Assembly (NCBI RefSeq): GCF_028453695.1
Contig: NC_135775.1
Span: forward strand, 16,960,545-17,024,544
Origin: Augochlora pura
Taxonomy: Eukaryota > Arthropoda > Insecta > Hymenoptera > Halictidae
DNA: 64,000 nt
Direction of reading: 5' to 3'
Positions 45,723-57,918 of this stretch are shown here, in pieces (positions within the stretch are counted from its first letter, which is position 1; each line of letters opens with the position of its first letter). Both the position numbers and the translations under genes were made by a program. Under the pieces are notes generated by a model. The model saw only the letters and a list, made by a program, of their open reading frames with translations. It did no database searches and was not told where the DNA came from.

Positions 45723-48700
45723 CTTTAACCCCTTCAGGGATACTGTCACGTATGTGTACGTTTAATTTTCTTAAAATTATAATTATTTTAACTGCAAAGA
45801 AAATGAAAATAATTTGAAAAACTATTCGCTACAGAATCCCTCAGCAATACTAACAAAACCTCATCGAATGAAATGAAATGAACGTCAAATAAAAAAGAAA
45901 CAATTAAATAGATTGTTCCCTACTATAAATATTTATCTCAGAATAGGTTAAATAGAAATTTAAATTACAACAGACTTGAAATAAAATCATTAATCACAAT
46001 AGATTTTTAGATAGAAATTTAAGTTAGATTAGAAATAGAATATCTAGTGGCAAAAGATTTTTAAATATAAGTTCACATTTAAATATTATTATCTCATACA
46101 TTCGCTTTTATTAATAGCTTTTGACAGCAGCAGAAGCAAACTTTGTTTCAACGTAAAGGAAACGAATACCATTCGTCGTTAATAGATTACGCGACCCTGA
46201 CTTCTTATTAGGCACGAAAGGGTTAATTACCGTTTCGATCCTCTTGGAATCGACAGTTGGCAAGAACGTACACGGTCGTTCCATTAGCGTAAAAATGAAC
46301 TTCTAAAAGTTGCGAAAGAAAGCATTCAATGAACGGCGCGCCGCGAGGAGGCTACCGGCCGCGTTCTTTCGCGCATCGAAACCCCGCCTCGTTCGCCAAA
46401 GCGCTATAAATCTCCGGCGGCGCATTCTAATTTTTTCCGGAATTCCCCGCGATACAAATGATATACACGGAACGCTAAGAGCCATAATTTGATCGGCGTC
46501 GTTGATAAAGCTCGTAAAAAAGCTAATTGTAGAAGGCAGGCGAAGTGTTAAGGCACCGACGGTGTCTTCTTTTTCGCAATTAGACGTTACAATTACGTGC
46601 TCGGGTAAAACGTCCACGAAAGGATGAGCGTTACAGGAAAATGGACGACGGGTCGCGAACGGTCCGCTACCGGACAAGCGAGAAAAATCGTTTCCGCGGA
46701 CGCGGCTTAACGCGCCTTCGGTATCGCGGAAATGGCCGTCCGCGGAGATCCCCGCTGAACTCGCTCGCTTTGAGAAGGCCCGACGCAATTATCCTCGACG
46801 ACGCCGATCACGCCGAAACAATTTATCGCCAGGGATTGACCTAAATACAATCTCTGGCAAACCGTTTTAAGAAGAGCTTTTATTTTTTAAAACAGGACCG
46901 AAAACGGTGTCGACTGGACAGTACTGGTTTAGTAGTTAATAAAATAATAAACTATAAGAACAATAGAATGAATTGTACATATAAATATTTATCGAACACT
47001 ATTTCTGGCAGTTTATATGTTTAAATGAACTCGTAAAATATTATTCATAATATTTATCTCGTTTACGAGCTGTAGAAGTTTAGAATAAGTTTTAACAGTC
47101 TTGGGAACAAATTCTTCATATGTATAAATTCATTAATCTAAAGAAATTGTCTCTACTCTGACGTGGGAAGTAAAAATTGAAAATTATGATATAATAACAG
47201 ACTAAGATGAAATTAGGATAGAAGACGTAAGAGATCGGCATGCGACTACAAAGTTACGCCGAGCTATAGGGGGTGGTCAAAATAAGAACTAAACAAGAAT
47301 TCTGAAACAATTTTACATACGATATGAAATTGGTATTTAGGTAACAATTGTAAAGAATAATAGATTCTTGATGATTATTTTATTTAAAACTATTACAGGG
47401 TAACAGTTTAGAATAATCATTTCAACCCTAGAACGACACTCTGGGCTTCTTTTTTATTTGTCTACGAACATGGAAACAAATACTAAATATTATATAATCC
47501 ACAATATACAATAATAATGATACATATAATATATGTTTCATTATGTTTTGAAAATGACAAATAATACTTTAATTATTAAGATTTTATTTTAGATTGCTCG
47601 CAACCCCACAGTATGACCAACACTGCAAAATAGAGAGGAGTGGTTCCATGGTTAAAATCGTTTCAGATTCCGACTAAAAATGACAAAACTATAACAATCT
47701 GTATTTGGAAGTAACCATATATTATCTAACGATAAGATAACGATAATAGCAACCTTTAATTCGTATATACTTTTGTTACGTGATTTAAACAAATGTGACG
47801 TAGTTTAAAGGTAACATCGCTACAATACACGTGTGCCGCTCTGAAATAATTAAAAAGATAAAACCTGTTCAACCTAAAATTCCACTAAAAGTTACGAACC
47901 AGATTCTGAGAGATATTGGTTACGATATGCAATCGGACAAGTAAATTCCACGATTTCCGCCCAGAACCGCCTAAAAATTTGAGTGACCGAAAGAAGGGAG
48001 CAGTGATGAACGTTTCGCGGGAAACCAGTCGCAGCCATCATCCCTCCGAGTTTCCCTCCGCATTGTAAACACGCCAAAAAGGTGAACGCTCTACCGACCG
48101 ATTCGCCGTTCCCGTTTCTTTGATCCGCTCGGCTCGGTATTAACAAGGTGTATACGCGAGCATTTCGCGGATCGGCAATTACGTCTCGAAGGTCTCGATC
48201 CGAGCGCGGAGCGAGCGCGTAGAATCTGCGAGGTGGAGCCCCGTGAACGTGAAGGGCTCCGGGGATACGAGATCCGGCGAGATGAAATATCAATGCTTCG
48301 AAAGTCCGAGGGATCGGTTTTTTGGTGGGGCGCGCGGGTAATTACGGTGAAAATAACGACGGTCACGTGACACCGAGGCGGTGCAAGCGCCGAGCGTAGA
48401 CACGAAAATAATGACGACCAGGATAATGATGATGAACGCACGGAAAGAGAAAGGTTGCGGGGCAAGCAAAAGCGAGGCCAAAGCCCCGGCCGCAGAGTTT
48501 CAAAGTCAACCAAATCGAAAGGAAAGTGCGAGAAGCAATAGAAGGGGTTACTCGCGCGAGAGTGGGGCGATCCGGTGGGAGAAAGGGTTGCCAGAGGAAA
48601 GGGAAAGAACGCGGGGGGGCCCTGGAAGGACGCGGGCGGCCGGCCAATAGCGTCGCGGCGAGGCTCGCGAGGGGCGTGGCCGCGATCTCGGGCCCGATCC

Positions 48701-50960
48701 CCTCCCGGCCGACTCCGACCAATCGCGGGACGGCCGGCGACGGGCCCGGTCCAGCGCGGACCCAATTGCGCGGCTTCTTCTCGGACGAGGAATTACAATA
48801 GTTTACTGGCTCCGTCGAAATAAAACCACCATTCTGTCTGGCGATCGCTTGCTAAAACCCTTTCGTTGTCCAGTATTGCCAGGCAGTCGATCAGGGACGA
48901 TCGACTTGCTCGTTTTTCCTGACTGCTCTGCTCACGGCCGGCGCAGCGCGTCAGGCAGATGCGAAGCGCATCGTTCCTTTCAGCCATCTTTAGTTTAAAC
49001 GGCGCGTTTCGCTCTGCCACAACGTGTTATTTCCAAGCGAGACGTGCGCCAACATTGTAGCTACATTTCACCCGAACTCGAATGAGAACACTCGATGCTC
49101 CAGTCAAGGGGCGACAGCTATGATTAGACTGCGGACTTAACGCGTTCATGGTCAAACTAGTAGGGCAGTCGAAATATGAAATTGCGGAGACATGACAAGA
49201 ATTTGATAAAATCGTTATGCTACTTGCTGCTCACCAAGAGTAATAAAAACGGATAATTTATTTTTATTCCATTCCTGTTTCTTACAATTGACTTGGACTT
49301 TCCCGTATATTTATTTAGATGATTTAATTATTGGTGCGAACATTAGCGAATTATGATTTTATAACTATTTGTGAATAGATATTGAGAATTATATTTTTCA
49401 AACTTCTCGTTACATCGTGTGTTTCTTTTCGCAATTTCAATTAAAATAAATTCGAATCAATAACGATGCATATTTAGGGTACTAAATGTTTTTCTACTGT
49501 TATATACGTCATTTAATAGCTACTATATTGCAGAGGATAGGATTATGACAACTTATAAAAATAAAAAATAGGTATCGTGCTCTGATACTAATCAATATAC
49601 ATTCCCTTATAAAAGTGAAAAACGTGAATGTATTTAAATTTTTCGTGAATTTTATTCCAATGTAAGATAAAATGTGCTAGAAAAAGTAAAATGACGAGTA
49701 TACGTATACTACCTATCCCAGGTACTATCCATACGATTCTCTCATAATAATCATTTATACTCATTCGTTTTATTTATCTCGATTCTCTCACGGATACATT
49801 TTATTTCTCGCTAAAATTATAATTTAATAATACTGTTCAAAAGACTCGGGTATACCTAAGCGAAATATACCAAGCCTGTTCGATGTAGTATCGTGAAATT
49901 ACAAACATGTTACAAAACTATTGGAAAATTCGAAGAAGAAGGAGAAATAAGAAATAAAACTGTTACTTATCAAAAATACTAAGAAAATATTAGAAAATTA
50001 ATGAGAAAGAAGAAACAAGAAGTGTAATTGTTATCTATCAAAAATAAAAAAATCAGCGAATGGGTTAAATAGCAAATTATTACACATAACAAGCATAGTC
50101 GCAACGCAGAATCTCATTTCTGCACGACGAGTAAACTCGCCAAAAACAGCAAACTGTTTAAAAAATAGTCTCCGCGCATAATTTCAACAATGCGAAAATA
50201 AACGATCCGATAGTTATTCAGCTCGCCGCTAGAGCTCCTAAACGTTTATAATCCATGATCGAGCGATCGCGGACACGATCGACCGATTCTCGTTCCGAGG
50301 GAACATCTGTCAACGATGAATGGGGAACGAGAATCGAATCGCTCCGATTATTTAAAATGTAATAAAACGGAGTTTATTAAGAGCCGTTTAACGTTGCAGC
50401 AGTAGCAGGTATAAATTACGATCAATTAGCGGCCGGCAGATAAGAAGATTCCGGTTCGAATCGGCTCAGAAGAAGCGACCCTCCTTTTTCGAGCAGAAAA
50501 TGAGTCAACCGGAGATGAGTCTCACGGATCCGAGAATGCACGAACTCGGCCAAAAACTCGAGACGCCTTTCGTGGAATAAAAAGAAATCGGCCGGGGGGA
50601 CTTTCGTTTCTTTTCGTACGTATCAGCGATTTCTGGGCGGGAAGAAAAATGCGGCGTCTCGCCTGGTGATCGGGGCCCCGCCGACCCTCTCTATCTCTCT
50701 CTCTCTTTCTCTCTCTCTCTCGGTGTCTCGCCGTCTAAAAGGGCTCTAATTTTCCTGGGGAGAAGGGAACCTGTCGCACAATGCGGCCATAGATGTAAAA
50801 AAATTCAAAAAAATCGCTGCTCTGTATCTATTCGAAGCTACGTTTATGCTATGTTAGAACGTTTAAATAATTATACGTAGCTCAAAAAAAAGCTCTCGCT
50901 GTACGTAATAATAAAGTTGATTTCTCTCTTTAACAATTTTAAAAAATTGAAAATAGTTAT
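45723..50960. other. Mixed non-coding DNA with GC blocks at 46.3-46.9 and 48.0-49.0 kb
   Basis: TTAA-type ends lie at 45,725 (TTAACCCCTTCAGGG) and, reversed, at about 46,232 (CGAAAGGGTTAA); whether they belong together is unclear. The GC blocks are open on both strands (161 codons at 46,303-46,788 minus; 224 codons at 48,091-48,765 minus) with Arg/Ser/Pro bias and no motif. A (CT) tract occupies about 50,689-50,720. The rest is AT-rich. No gene is supported. Confidence 0.55.
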
Positions 50961-50965
50961 ACGGT

Positions 50966-51200
50966 AGAGACTCTTTTATTCGAACCCTTATTTTTACAAT
51001 ATTTTGGTATCCAAACGCTCCATTATTTAATCACTGCATTATCTAATAGAATAAAACTCAACATCGCAATATTAATTTTGTCACCCAGACTTTCTAAACG
51101 ACAAAAATGATTTCGAAATATAGAACAGCTACAATATTCAAAGAATTTTAGAACATTGTTCAACTCGATAAAGCAATTAAAAAAAGGAAATAAACGTAGC
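50966..51200 (+). mobile_element. Family F relative, left half of a longer element
   Basis: CGGTAGAGACTCTTTTATTC and ATTTTTACAATATTTTGGTA match the terminus of the element at 58,997. The following part, ATTTCGAAATATAGAACAGC to GTTCAACTCGATAAAGCAAT, aligns with the left arm of the foldback at 54,485, linking the two. The minus frame of 73 codons (51,023-51,244) contains FILLDNA, faintly like pogo/Tigger transposases, but this is too little to claim. Confidence 0.45.
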
Positions 51201-54200
51201 AAACGATATTGAATCTTGTCGAAGAAATAAGCTTTCCGAGGCACTTTGTGTTAGTTCGGGGGCGCCCCCCCCCCCCCCCCCCCCCCTGTCGGACCACCCT
51301 CCGTTCACCCCACCGGCCCCCTTATTCATCGTTTTACATTATGCACTTTACGCGGGTTTGTACACCTGTGCACCGTGGGCTCCTCGAGAACGCACAATGC
51401 CACTTGTCCCGGCGCGGCAACCCTCGCGTGGGGTTCACGCACGACAATAGGGGTTATGCGGGATTCCTCCGGCCTAAAACCCTCGCCACTGATTTCTAAC
51501 GAAGGGGAGAAACGGAGTGCCGGCGTGGACGGGGGGGAGGGTGGGGGTAGGGGATGGGAGGGGCATGAAATTCCTGAATACAAGACCCCGGCCTTGATTC
51601 CCCCCGCGCGGCAGAGAAGTAATAAAGATGATGCGTGTCCGATCGGGATGCAAACCCCCCCCGATAGCTTTGTTAATCGGTGGATGCGCGCGGCATTGTA
51701 GCGCTTCGCCGCCGACTGGAAACATAAAACCATGCATTACCGGTAATCAAGAAAGGAATTTACCGTGTTCTCCGGTATCCGGGTAACCTAATGTCTGAAC
51801 GCTCTATTATACGTGTCTCGCGTTTCGCCGTTCTTGTTAATCTTCGCGTACGCCGGCTCGAGCGGTTGTCGCTTTCGCGTCCATTATTTGAGCGAACGGA
51901 AATGGAACATGGTTTTTGAGTTATGTTGTCCCACAGATATCTTTCGCGCAGATTATGTACGGGCATGGGGATTGATGTGAGTTGGATGTATGTATTACAC
52001 TTGATTTAGTGGAATTTAACCATTTATGGTTATAATGAAATTGAGTAATTAATGGAAAAAATTAAATTAAATAATTAGTTTTTCAGCGATTTATTGAATG
52101 AATAATGAATGAATGATGAATGAATGATCGTATGAATGTCATATATAATTATATTTATTGGTTTGAAAGTGACATAAATCATGTGGATTTCGTTTCGAGA
52201 TATTTTGACTTTACATTCGAGTGTGTTAATAAACTTTTTTTATTACATAACGAAATATCTTAGAAATGGTATCAATTCTCAACGTCATATTTATAAAACA
52301 TTATAAAATTGATTTAATAAGAAGCGGGGAAGGAGACTGTTTGCATATTTCAATGATTTACCTAACTTTCAAAATTAATAGGAAATCTTAGTCATTAAAC
52401 GAAGATAGTGAATTTTATTTAAAATTTATACATGCTTCATATATTGTAATTTTGTTCAATATATGTCTGTTATATTTTTCATAGTGATTATAATGTACAT
52501 GTAATGATTACATTTATTATAATACTTGACATACATGTGTAGCGAACTGAAGTGATCACATGACGTAGATGCATATAAATGCAATAATTTGATTAAATAT
52601 ATATAAACACAGTAATTCGATAGAATGGAATGTACATAAATGCAACAAGTCTAATAATGATTTTCACAATTTCCAAAAATAAAAGTAAATAATGTTTTTT
52701 TTTTTTAATATACACGTCATACCTGCATATTTTATATAAAATCGAGAGGTTCGTACGTTCTTTTGGTTATGCTAAAATTATATTTCCGTTCGTGTCCGTG
52801 TATCCGGTATGCATAAGCGTGCAAGATGACTCGAATAGAAAATAAAGACCGGTTTTCTGATTTATAACTCGGGGAAACTAATTACGCTTCATTTTATTAC
52901 AACCTCGCAAAAGCCCTTTGTGACGTTATATTATCGCTTAACCGCGTTTCCCTGCACCTGCGCACTCCCGAACAGGTATAAACGGATATGAATGAAAGTG
53001 CATGTTATTCAAAGAAGCTGGAATCCACGCTGTTTATTTGCTGCCCGAGCATCGCGTCAATTAAATCAACAACGAATCGACAAACATGGCTCCCTTCGTA
53101 ACGAGCAAACTTCCAAATAAACGTGAGCGATGATAAGCGATTTTATAATTAGTATCTTTCTGTCGCTTTGATTGCCTCGATCAATTATTATCGGAGAAAG
53201 TATAAATTTTGTACGACGTCGACGTGAATTTTACCTAAAAACCAAGCTTTTAATCATACTTCCTTTTAATCGTATTTTTCAATATCGAAATCGGTCAATT
53301 ATCTTTCGATAAGCAAACCTGTTGGTCGAGTTACTGATTGGAGCTGCTATTTTATTCCATGTTAGTTCAATTCTCATTTCTTTCGAAAAATACGGATGCC
53401 GAATGTGAACTCGGTTTATCACAGCTGATTGCATCGTGGAATTGTGTACGGTGACATTCCATCGGAAGAGCTGATTGCACGAAACGTTAATCGGCGGCTA
53501 TTACATCGGTAATTGCATCGGCACACGCTTACGGTTAATTTTCATTCGAAAAAAATGCTTCCTACTACCGTTTCTTTCCGCGATACGTGTTATTAAGCCA
53601 CTAGTTTTGATAGCAAGGCATCGCGAAGTCGGTTATTAAGTACACCGTAAGCGACGCATTATGTGCGGTAATGGGCAAGTTTCGTACACCTTATGCTAAT
53701 GCTGTGAAGAACACAATAAAAGTTCAAACAAACTTTTTTCCCTACATTTCTTTTCTTTATCGATTCATTAAAATCATACGTTTTGCATAGCAATCTTCGT
53801 TCATCTTGTGGAGACACAAATTTTTTGTTTAGAATAATTGTAGAATGCCGTTCATGTTGTATAATAATTACGAATTTGTATTTTTACGTCACAGAAAATC
53901 GGACTACGTCAATTGTTTGCTAAATAATCGCCATTGCTAAGGATATAATGGTTAAACGCGTTCACATTTTTTAAAAAATCATCGGAAATGCTAAATATAT
54001 TTAATAAGCTAAATGTAGGCTAAGAAGTAGGCTTGTCATTCAGTGAAAGTCAACACGTACTTTTAATTCAATTAAGTAGATTCTATAACTGAAAATGACA
54101 CGAGGATAGAAAATAAGACATTGTTCTCGAGAAAATTGAATTAAATAATGAAATAAAATATCAATCAAGTACACGTGTATTGAATAGATAACCGATCATT

Positions 54201-54480
54201 ATGCTACTAATACAATCGTATGCATACATGATAAAATATCAGAATTTGTTTGCAATCGGAATATATTAACCAAAGAGTACTATAATAATCAAAGGATTCT
54301 TCGTTGAATTTAGTTTATTATTGTCAGTCAAGATATTGTTCAAGATTCATATATTCGACTGATATCTATATTTCATTACTTGAACCCCATCTAACGCAAT
54401 TTGTATAATTAATTATGAAACACCCCCTATACAGGGTAAGTCATTCAACTCTTCCGTCATAATCCTTTAAAAAACGAAAA
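51201..54480. other. GC block with poly-C, then AT-rich non-coding DNA
   Basis: About 51,240-51,960 is GC-rich with opposed frames of 87-135 codons lacking motifs and a 22-C run. From 51,970 to 54,430 it is AT-rich or moderate with no recognisable frame. CCCCTATACAGGGTAAG near 54,423 is a transposon-tail-like motif. Confidence 0.6.
51265..51286 (+). repeat. 22-C homopolymer
   Basis: Twenty-two uninterrupted C on + (G on minus), directly after GGGGGCG. A likely site of sequencing slippage and possible quadruplex on the minus strand. Confidence 0.9.
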
Positions 54481-54484
54481 CGAC

Positions 54485-54700
54485 CAGATAAAATATAGAA
54501 CAATAGCAGCATTCGAAAAATTTCAAAACATTATCGTATTATGTTCAACTTGATAAAGCGATTACAGAAAGAAGAAAATGTCTAAGATACAGATAAAACT
54601 TCTTTTCTTTAATTATTTTATCAAGTTGAACATAATACAGCAGAGTCTTGAAATTCATTGAATATTGCAATTGTTCTGCGTTTGATATAAATGCACGAAG
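54485..54700. mobile_element. Foldback element with 22-bp perfect inner arms
   Basis: Left inner arm 54,536-54,557 and right inner arm 54,617-54,638 are exact reverse complements over 22 bases (TATGTTCAACTTGATAAA core). Outside them the arms continue with mismatches (TAAAATATAGAACAATAGCA against TGCAATTGTTCTGCGTTTGA). The left arm also matches 51,100-51,180. No frame. Confidence 0.7.
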
Positions 54701-56350
54701 TCCGCATAACTCTGTACATAAGATCCTGGTCGAATATTAGTCGAATCCTTCGTCAAACGAAACGACCCCTCCGACCATGACAAGATATCGTCGAAGTATT
54801 GGATTACTTCGACGAAAGAACCCGTCAGAATTCCTAACCAGAACGACATCTCCGGACTCGAGGTTTCCGTTTTCTTGTTCCAGTTTACATGCTCCCCACC
54901 TCCCCGCTCATTTTTTTATTTTCTCTGCTCGTCGTTCGCGTGTTCTCCTTGTTTTCTTTTTTTATCTCTCTTCTCCTCGCGTTTTCGACGAAACGAACAT
55001 TTCGCCGTGTAATGAGCGAACCATAACAGGGAGAACCAGATTTTCTTTGCGCGATTACGCGTGTCCCGGAAAATTTTTATCCGTCGATTTATTTTCGTTT
55101 CTTTTTCCCCCACTCGATTAAGGATTAAGCCGTCGCCGACGACGAACGAGGAACGTTCTCCGTTCGACGGACGACGAACGAACGGATTTTTCAGATTCCT
55201 AGTAAATCGTCGCGAACCGGGAGATCGCTATCTTTATAATCCGACGTTATTGATGTAAGTCACGTGCTCGCATTAATTTTCCTTTTGCAGAAACGGCGCC
55301 ACGCACGCACGTTTATAGAATAATTGAATCTGCTCGTAAACCATGCAATCTCTATTAACATATGAATACTGATGCGGCATTTTTTCCCGATCCCCGACGC
55401 CATTTCGATGCAAATTCGCGGATAGTGATTCAACGGCTCCGTCGGCGATTTAGTCCCAATATAATGCATGCGTCCTCCGGTCTTCCAAGAATATTTGACA
55501 GCGTGTGCTTTATAGCGCGTTTTGTTGAGCGTTTTCTTCTGGAACAGTTATGGGCGTACTGCCGTAACGGATCGAGAACAAATTGATTGCTTTTTTCATT
55601 CTCTTAGTGCGTGGCGTGCAGAATGTTACCTTGAGGCGACAAATTTACAAATTCGAACATTTAGCGGCCGGAGATGAAGTTTTTTTTTTTTTAAACTGAA
55701 ATAAATGTTTTACATTTGAATTTGTTGGAGAGAAATGTTATCTCGATATTTCTTTTATATTGTTATCGAAACTACATTTCTCAACCTAATCGTCACGAAA
55801 TCTTTGGTGATGTCCAGTCGAGTTACTTAAAATTCTATGGAGATATTTTGCATGATGTATTTTACAATGTATCATTTTCATGTGTCAATTATTCAAATTT
55901 GAAAATTATTCAATCCTCAATTATACAATGCTTAAAATAAGCTTTAAATTTGACTTTTCGAGATAAGAATAGTCCTTTTCTCTTGAAATTGTGGTTATGT
56001 CTATAGTTATTATCATTATTACAAACTCGTACGCTGCATTATAGATAATAGTTTCTAATTTATGAATAACTAGAATATTAAACTGTAGAAGAATTATATT
56101 TGTATTTATACATTTTTTAATGGTTATATTTTATTATGGTGAAGATATATCTGACGTTCTTCATCCGTTGTTATAAGATTCCTCCGCTAATGATTAGATT
56201 TAATTCCATGAGACAATATGCCACTTAAAAAAGACAAAATATTCACAATTAAATCGTATCAGGTTTACTAAATTGAATAATATGTTCGACCTATCTGTTG
56301 AAATGCATCCATTACATTTTTTAATACAGACGTTTGATACAGGATAAACT
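54701..56350. other. Non-coding DNA, no gene seen
   Basis: A moderately GC part at 54,760-55,270 has a 114-codon plus frame of Ser/Arg/Phe-rich content without motif. The rest is AT-rich with frames under 80 codons and a run of 12 T near 55,680. Confidence 0.6.
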
Positions 56351-56409
56351 ATTAACCCTCTATGACATACCGTTCCCAATTGGGAGTTTGATTCCAAATG
56401 TTCCCAATT

Positions 56410-56542
56410 TTAACCCTCGAATAACGGAGCACGTGAAGGCGGAAATTGGGTCACTTCTGACCTATACCAAAATCAAGCACACATACATTCCAAAATGTAA
56501 CTTTTTCCCTTGAATGACTCACGTTCGTCCCGCAAGGGTTAT
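56410..56542. mobile_element. Probable 133-bp TTAA-type MITE
   Basis: TTAACCCTCGAATAACGG at 56,410 pairs loosely with reverse-complemented ATAACCCTTGCGGGACG at the right end, and GAGCACGTGA with GAACGTGAGT just inside. The right TTAA has changed to TTAT. Another solo end, TTAACCCTCTATGACATACC, lies about 60 bp upstream. Confidence 0.45.
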
Positions 56543-57415
56543 ATTTTGATTCACCTCTATTATCTTGCTCATTTATATTAACTCTTATCGGACGTAAATA
56601 CGTCCCACGTGACATTGTATTATACATTTAGGTCGGAAAATTTGATGTCTGATAAGTGTTAATCAAGTGCCGTTGATTTGTAATAGTATATCCAAATCGT
56701 TTCCGAAATCAAATTAAATAGGTTGCATGTTTTGATTTAATTATATTGTTCCGTTCGTTTATATTAATTAAGTCTGTTCAGTTGTAATTGCACATCCAAA
56801 TCATTTCTCCAATAATTGTAATAGGTTATATGTTCTGATTTAATTTCATTATCCTGTTCAATTATATTAATAATGTGTCGTTTAATTAAAATCGCATGTC
56901 CAAATCATGTTTCAATAAGTCCAGCATGTCATATGTCACCTTTTATTATTTAGGGCAAAGAAATTTTTTTATCTACATAGTATTCTATTATATTGGACCC
57001 ATTGCCAAACTATTTTCAATTCACCTACACTATTCTATCAATTTATATTAATCAAGTGTCGTTCAATTATAATCGCAGATCTAAATCATTTCTTTTTATC
57101 AACATAATAAAAGTATTATGTTGAAAAAAAGAAAGTATGATTTGTGCAGTAAATTGAACCCATTGCCAAACTATTTTTAATTCAATTACATCACCGTATC
57201 CATTTATAATAACCAAGTGGCCGTTCAATTATAATCGCAGATCTAAATCATTTCTTTTTATCAACATTATAAAAGTATTATGCTGAAAAAAAGAAAGTAT
57301 GATTTGTGCAGTAAATTGAACCCATTGCCAAACTGTATTTAATTCAATTACACTACCTTAACCATTTATAATAACCAAGTGGCCGTTCAATTATAATCGC
57401 ATATCCAAATCATTC
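56543..57415 (+). repeat. Satellite-like tandem array, six or more units of 100-180 bp
   Basis: The anchor GTTCAATTATAATCGCA(G/T)ATC, followed by (T/C)AAATCATTTC, recurs near 56,676, 56,775, 56,880, 57,061, 57,223 and 57,386. The first spacings are about 100 bp; the last three units are about 163 bp because they include TCAACATAATAAAAGTATTA and GAAAGTATGATTTGTGCAGT. The last units are nearly identical, the first more diverged. It ends abruptly at the GC-rich block. Confidence 0.85.
56578..56662. mobile_element. 85-bp TTAA MITE inserted in the satellite array
   Basis: TTAACTCTTATCGGACGTA at the left pairs with reverse-complemented TTAACACTTATCAGACATC at the right. TTAA lies on both sides. Removing the element and one TTAA gives ATTTATATTAATCAAGTG, which is exactly what a sister repeat unit shows at 57,041-57,058. 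This empty site directly supports insertion with TTAA duplication. Confidence 0.85.
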
Positions 57416-57861
57416 CCCAAATAACCCGAACGCGTCTTTCACCCCAAGACCCCGAAGAAACCTCTGAAGGGGTCCGGGTACGGTGACGTTACCCCAAAGG
57501 TTTCCCCGCCGGGCAGGCCGAAGGAGCCTCTCCCATCGAGTAGCGCGCGGGCCCTTGCAAGCAATTAATTCGTCAAATTGATATTCCTCCCGAGGAATTC
57601 TCCCAGGACTCTGCGCTGCTCCGCGCCGCAGCGGCAGCAACAGCACCCAAGTGTCCCCCCCTCCCCCTTGCCCCGATGAAAAACATCGGTGAGGTTCGTC
57701 GTTCGAGATTCGTGGTTGCGTAGGGTGTACATCTCGCGACCGCCTGAAAATATCTAAAAATAAATAAGCGTGCCCGTTCCCCTCGCAGCCCGTGGTGCAC
57801 ACGTGTGTTGGCGCTGCCGCTCCGCGCGCCAACAGGGAGAAAAAGAGAAAAAGTGAGACAA

Positions 57862-57918
<57 letters not shown>

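Noticed and set aside
48091..48765. 224-codon minus-strand frame
   Set aside because: Arg/Ser/Pro-rich, overlapped by three plus frames of similar size in a GC block; no domain or codon-position signal that I could see.
50445..50475. tRNA-like B box (GGTTCGAATC)
   Set aside because: No A box at the right distance and no cloverleaf can be drawn.
51023..51244. Possible pogo/Tigger transposase fragment (FILLDNA)
   Set aside because: Only a few residues resemble the DDE block, and no surrounding transposase motif is visible.
56543..57415. CRISPR-like array because of repeated spacing
   Set aside because: Units are 100-180 bp, diverged, and the spacers are themselves repeated; this is satellite DNA in a eukaryotic genome.
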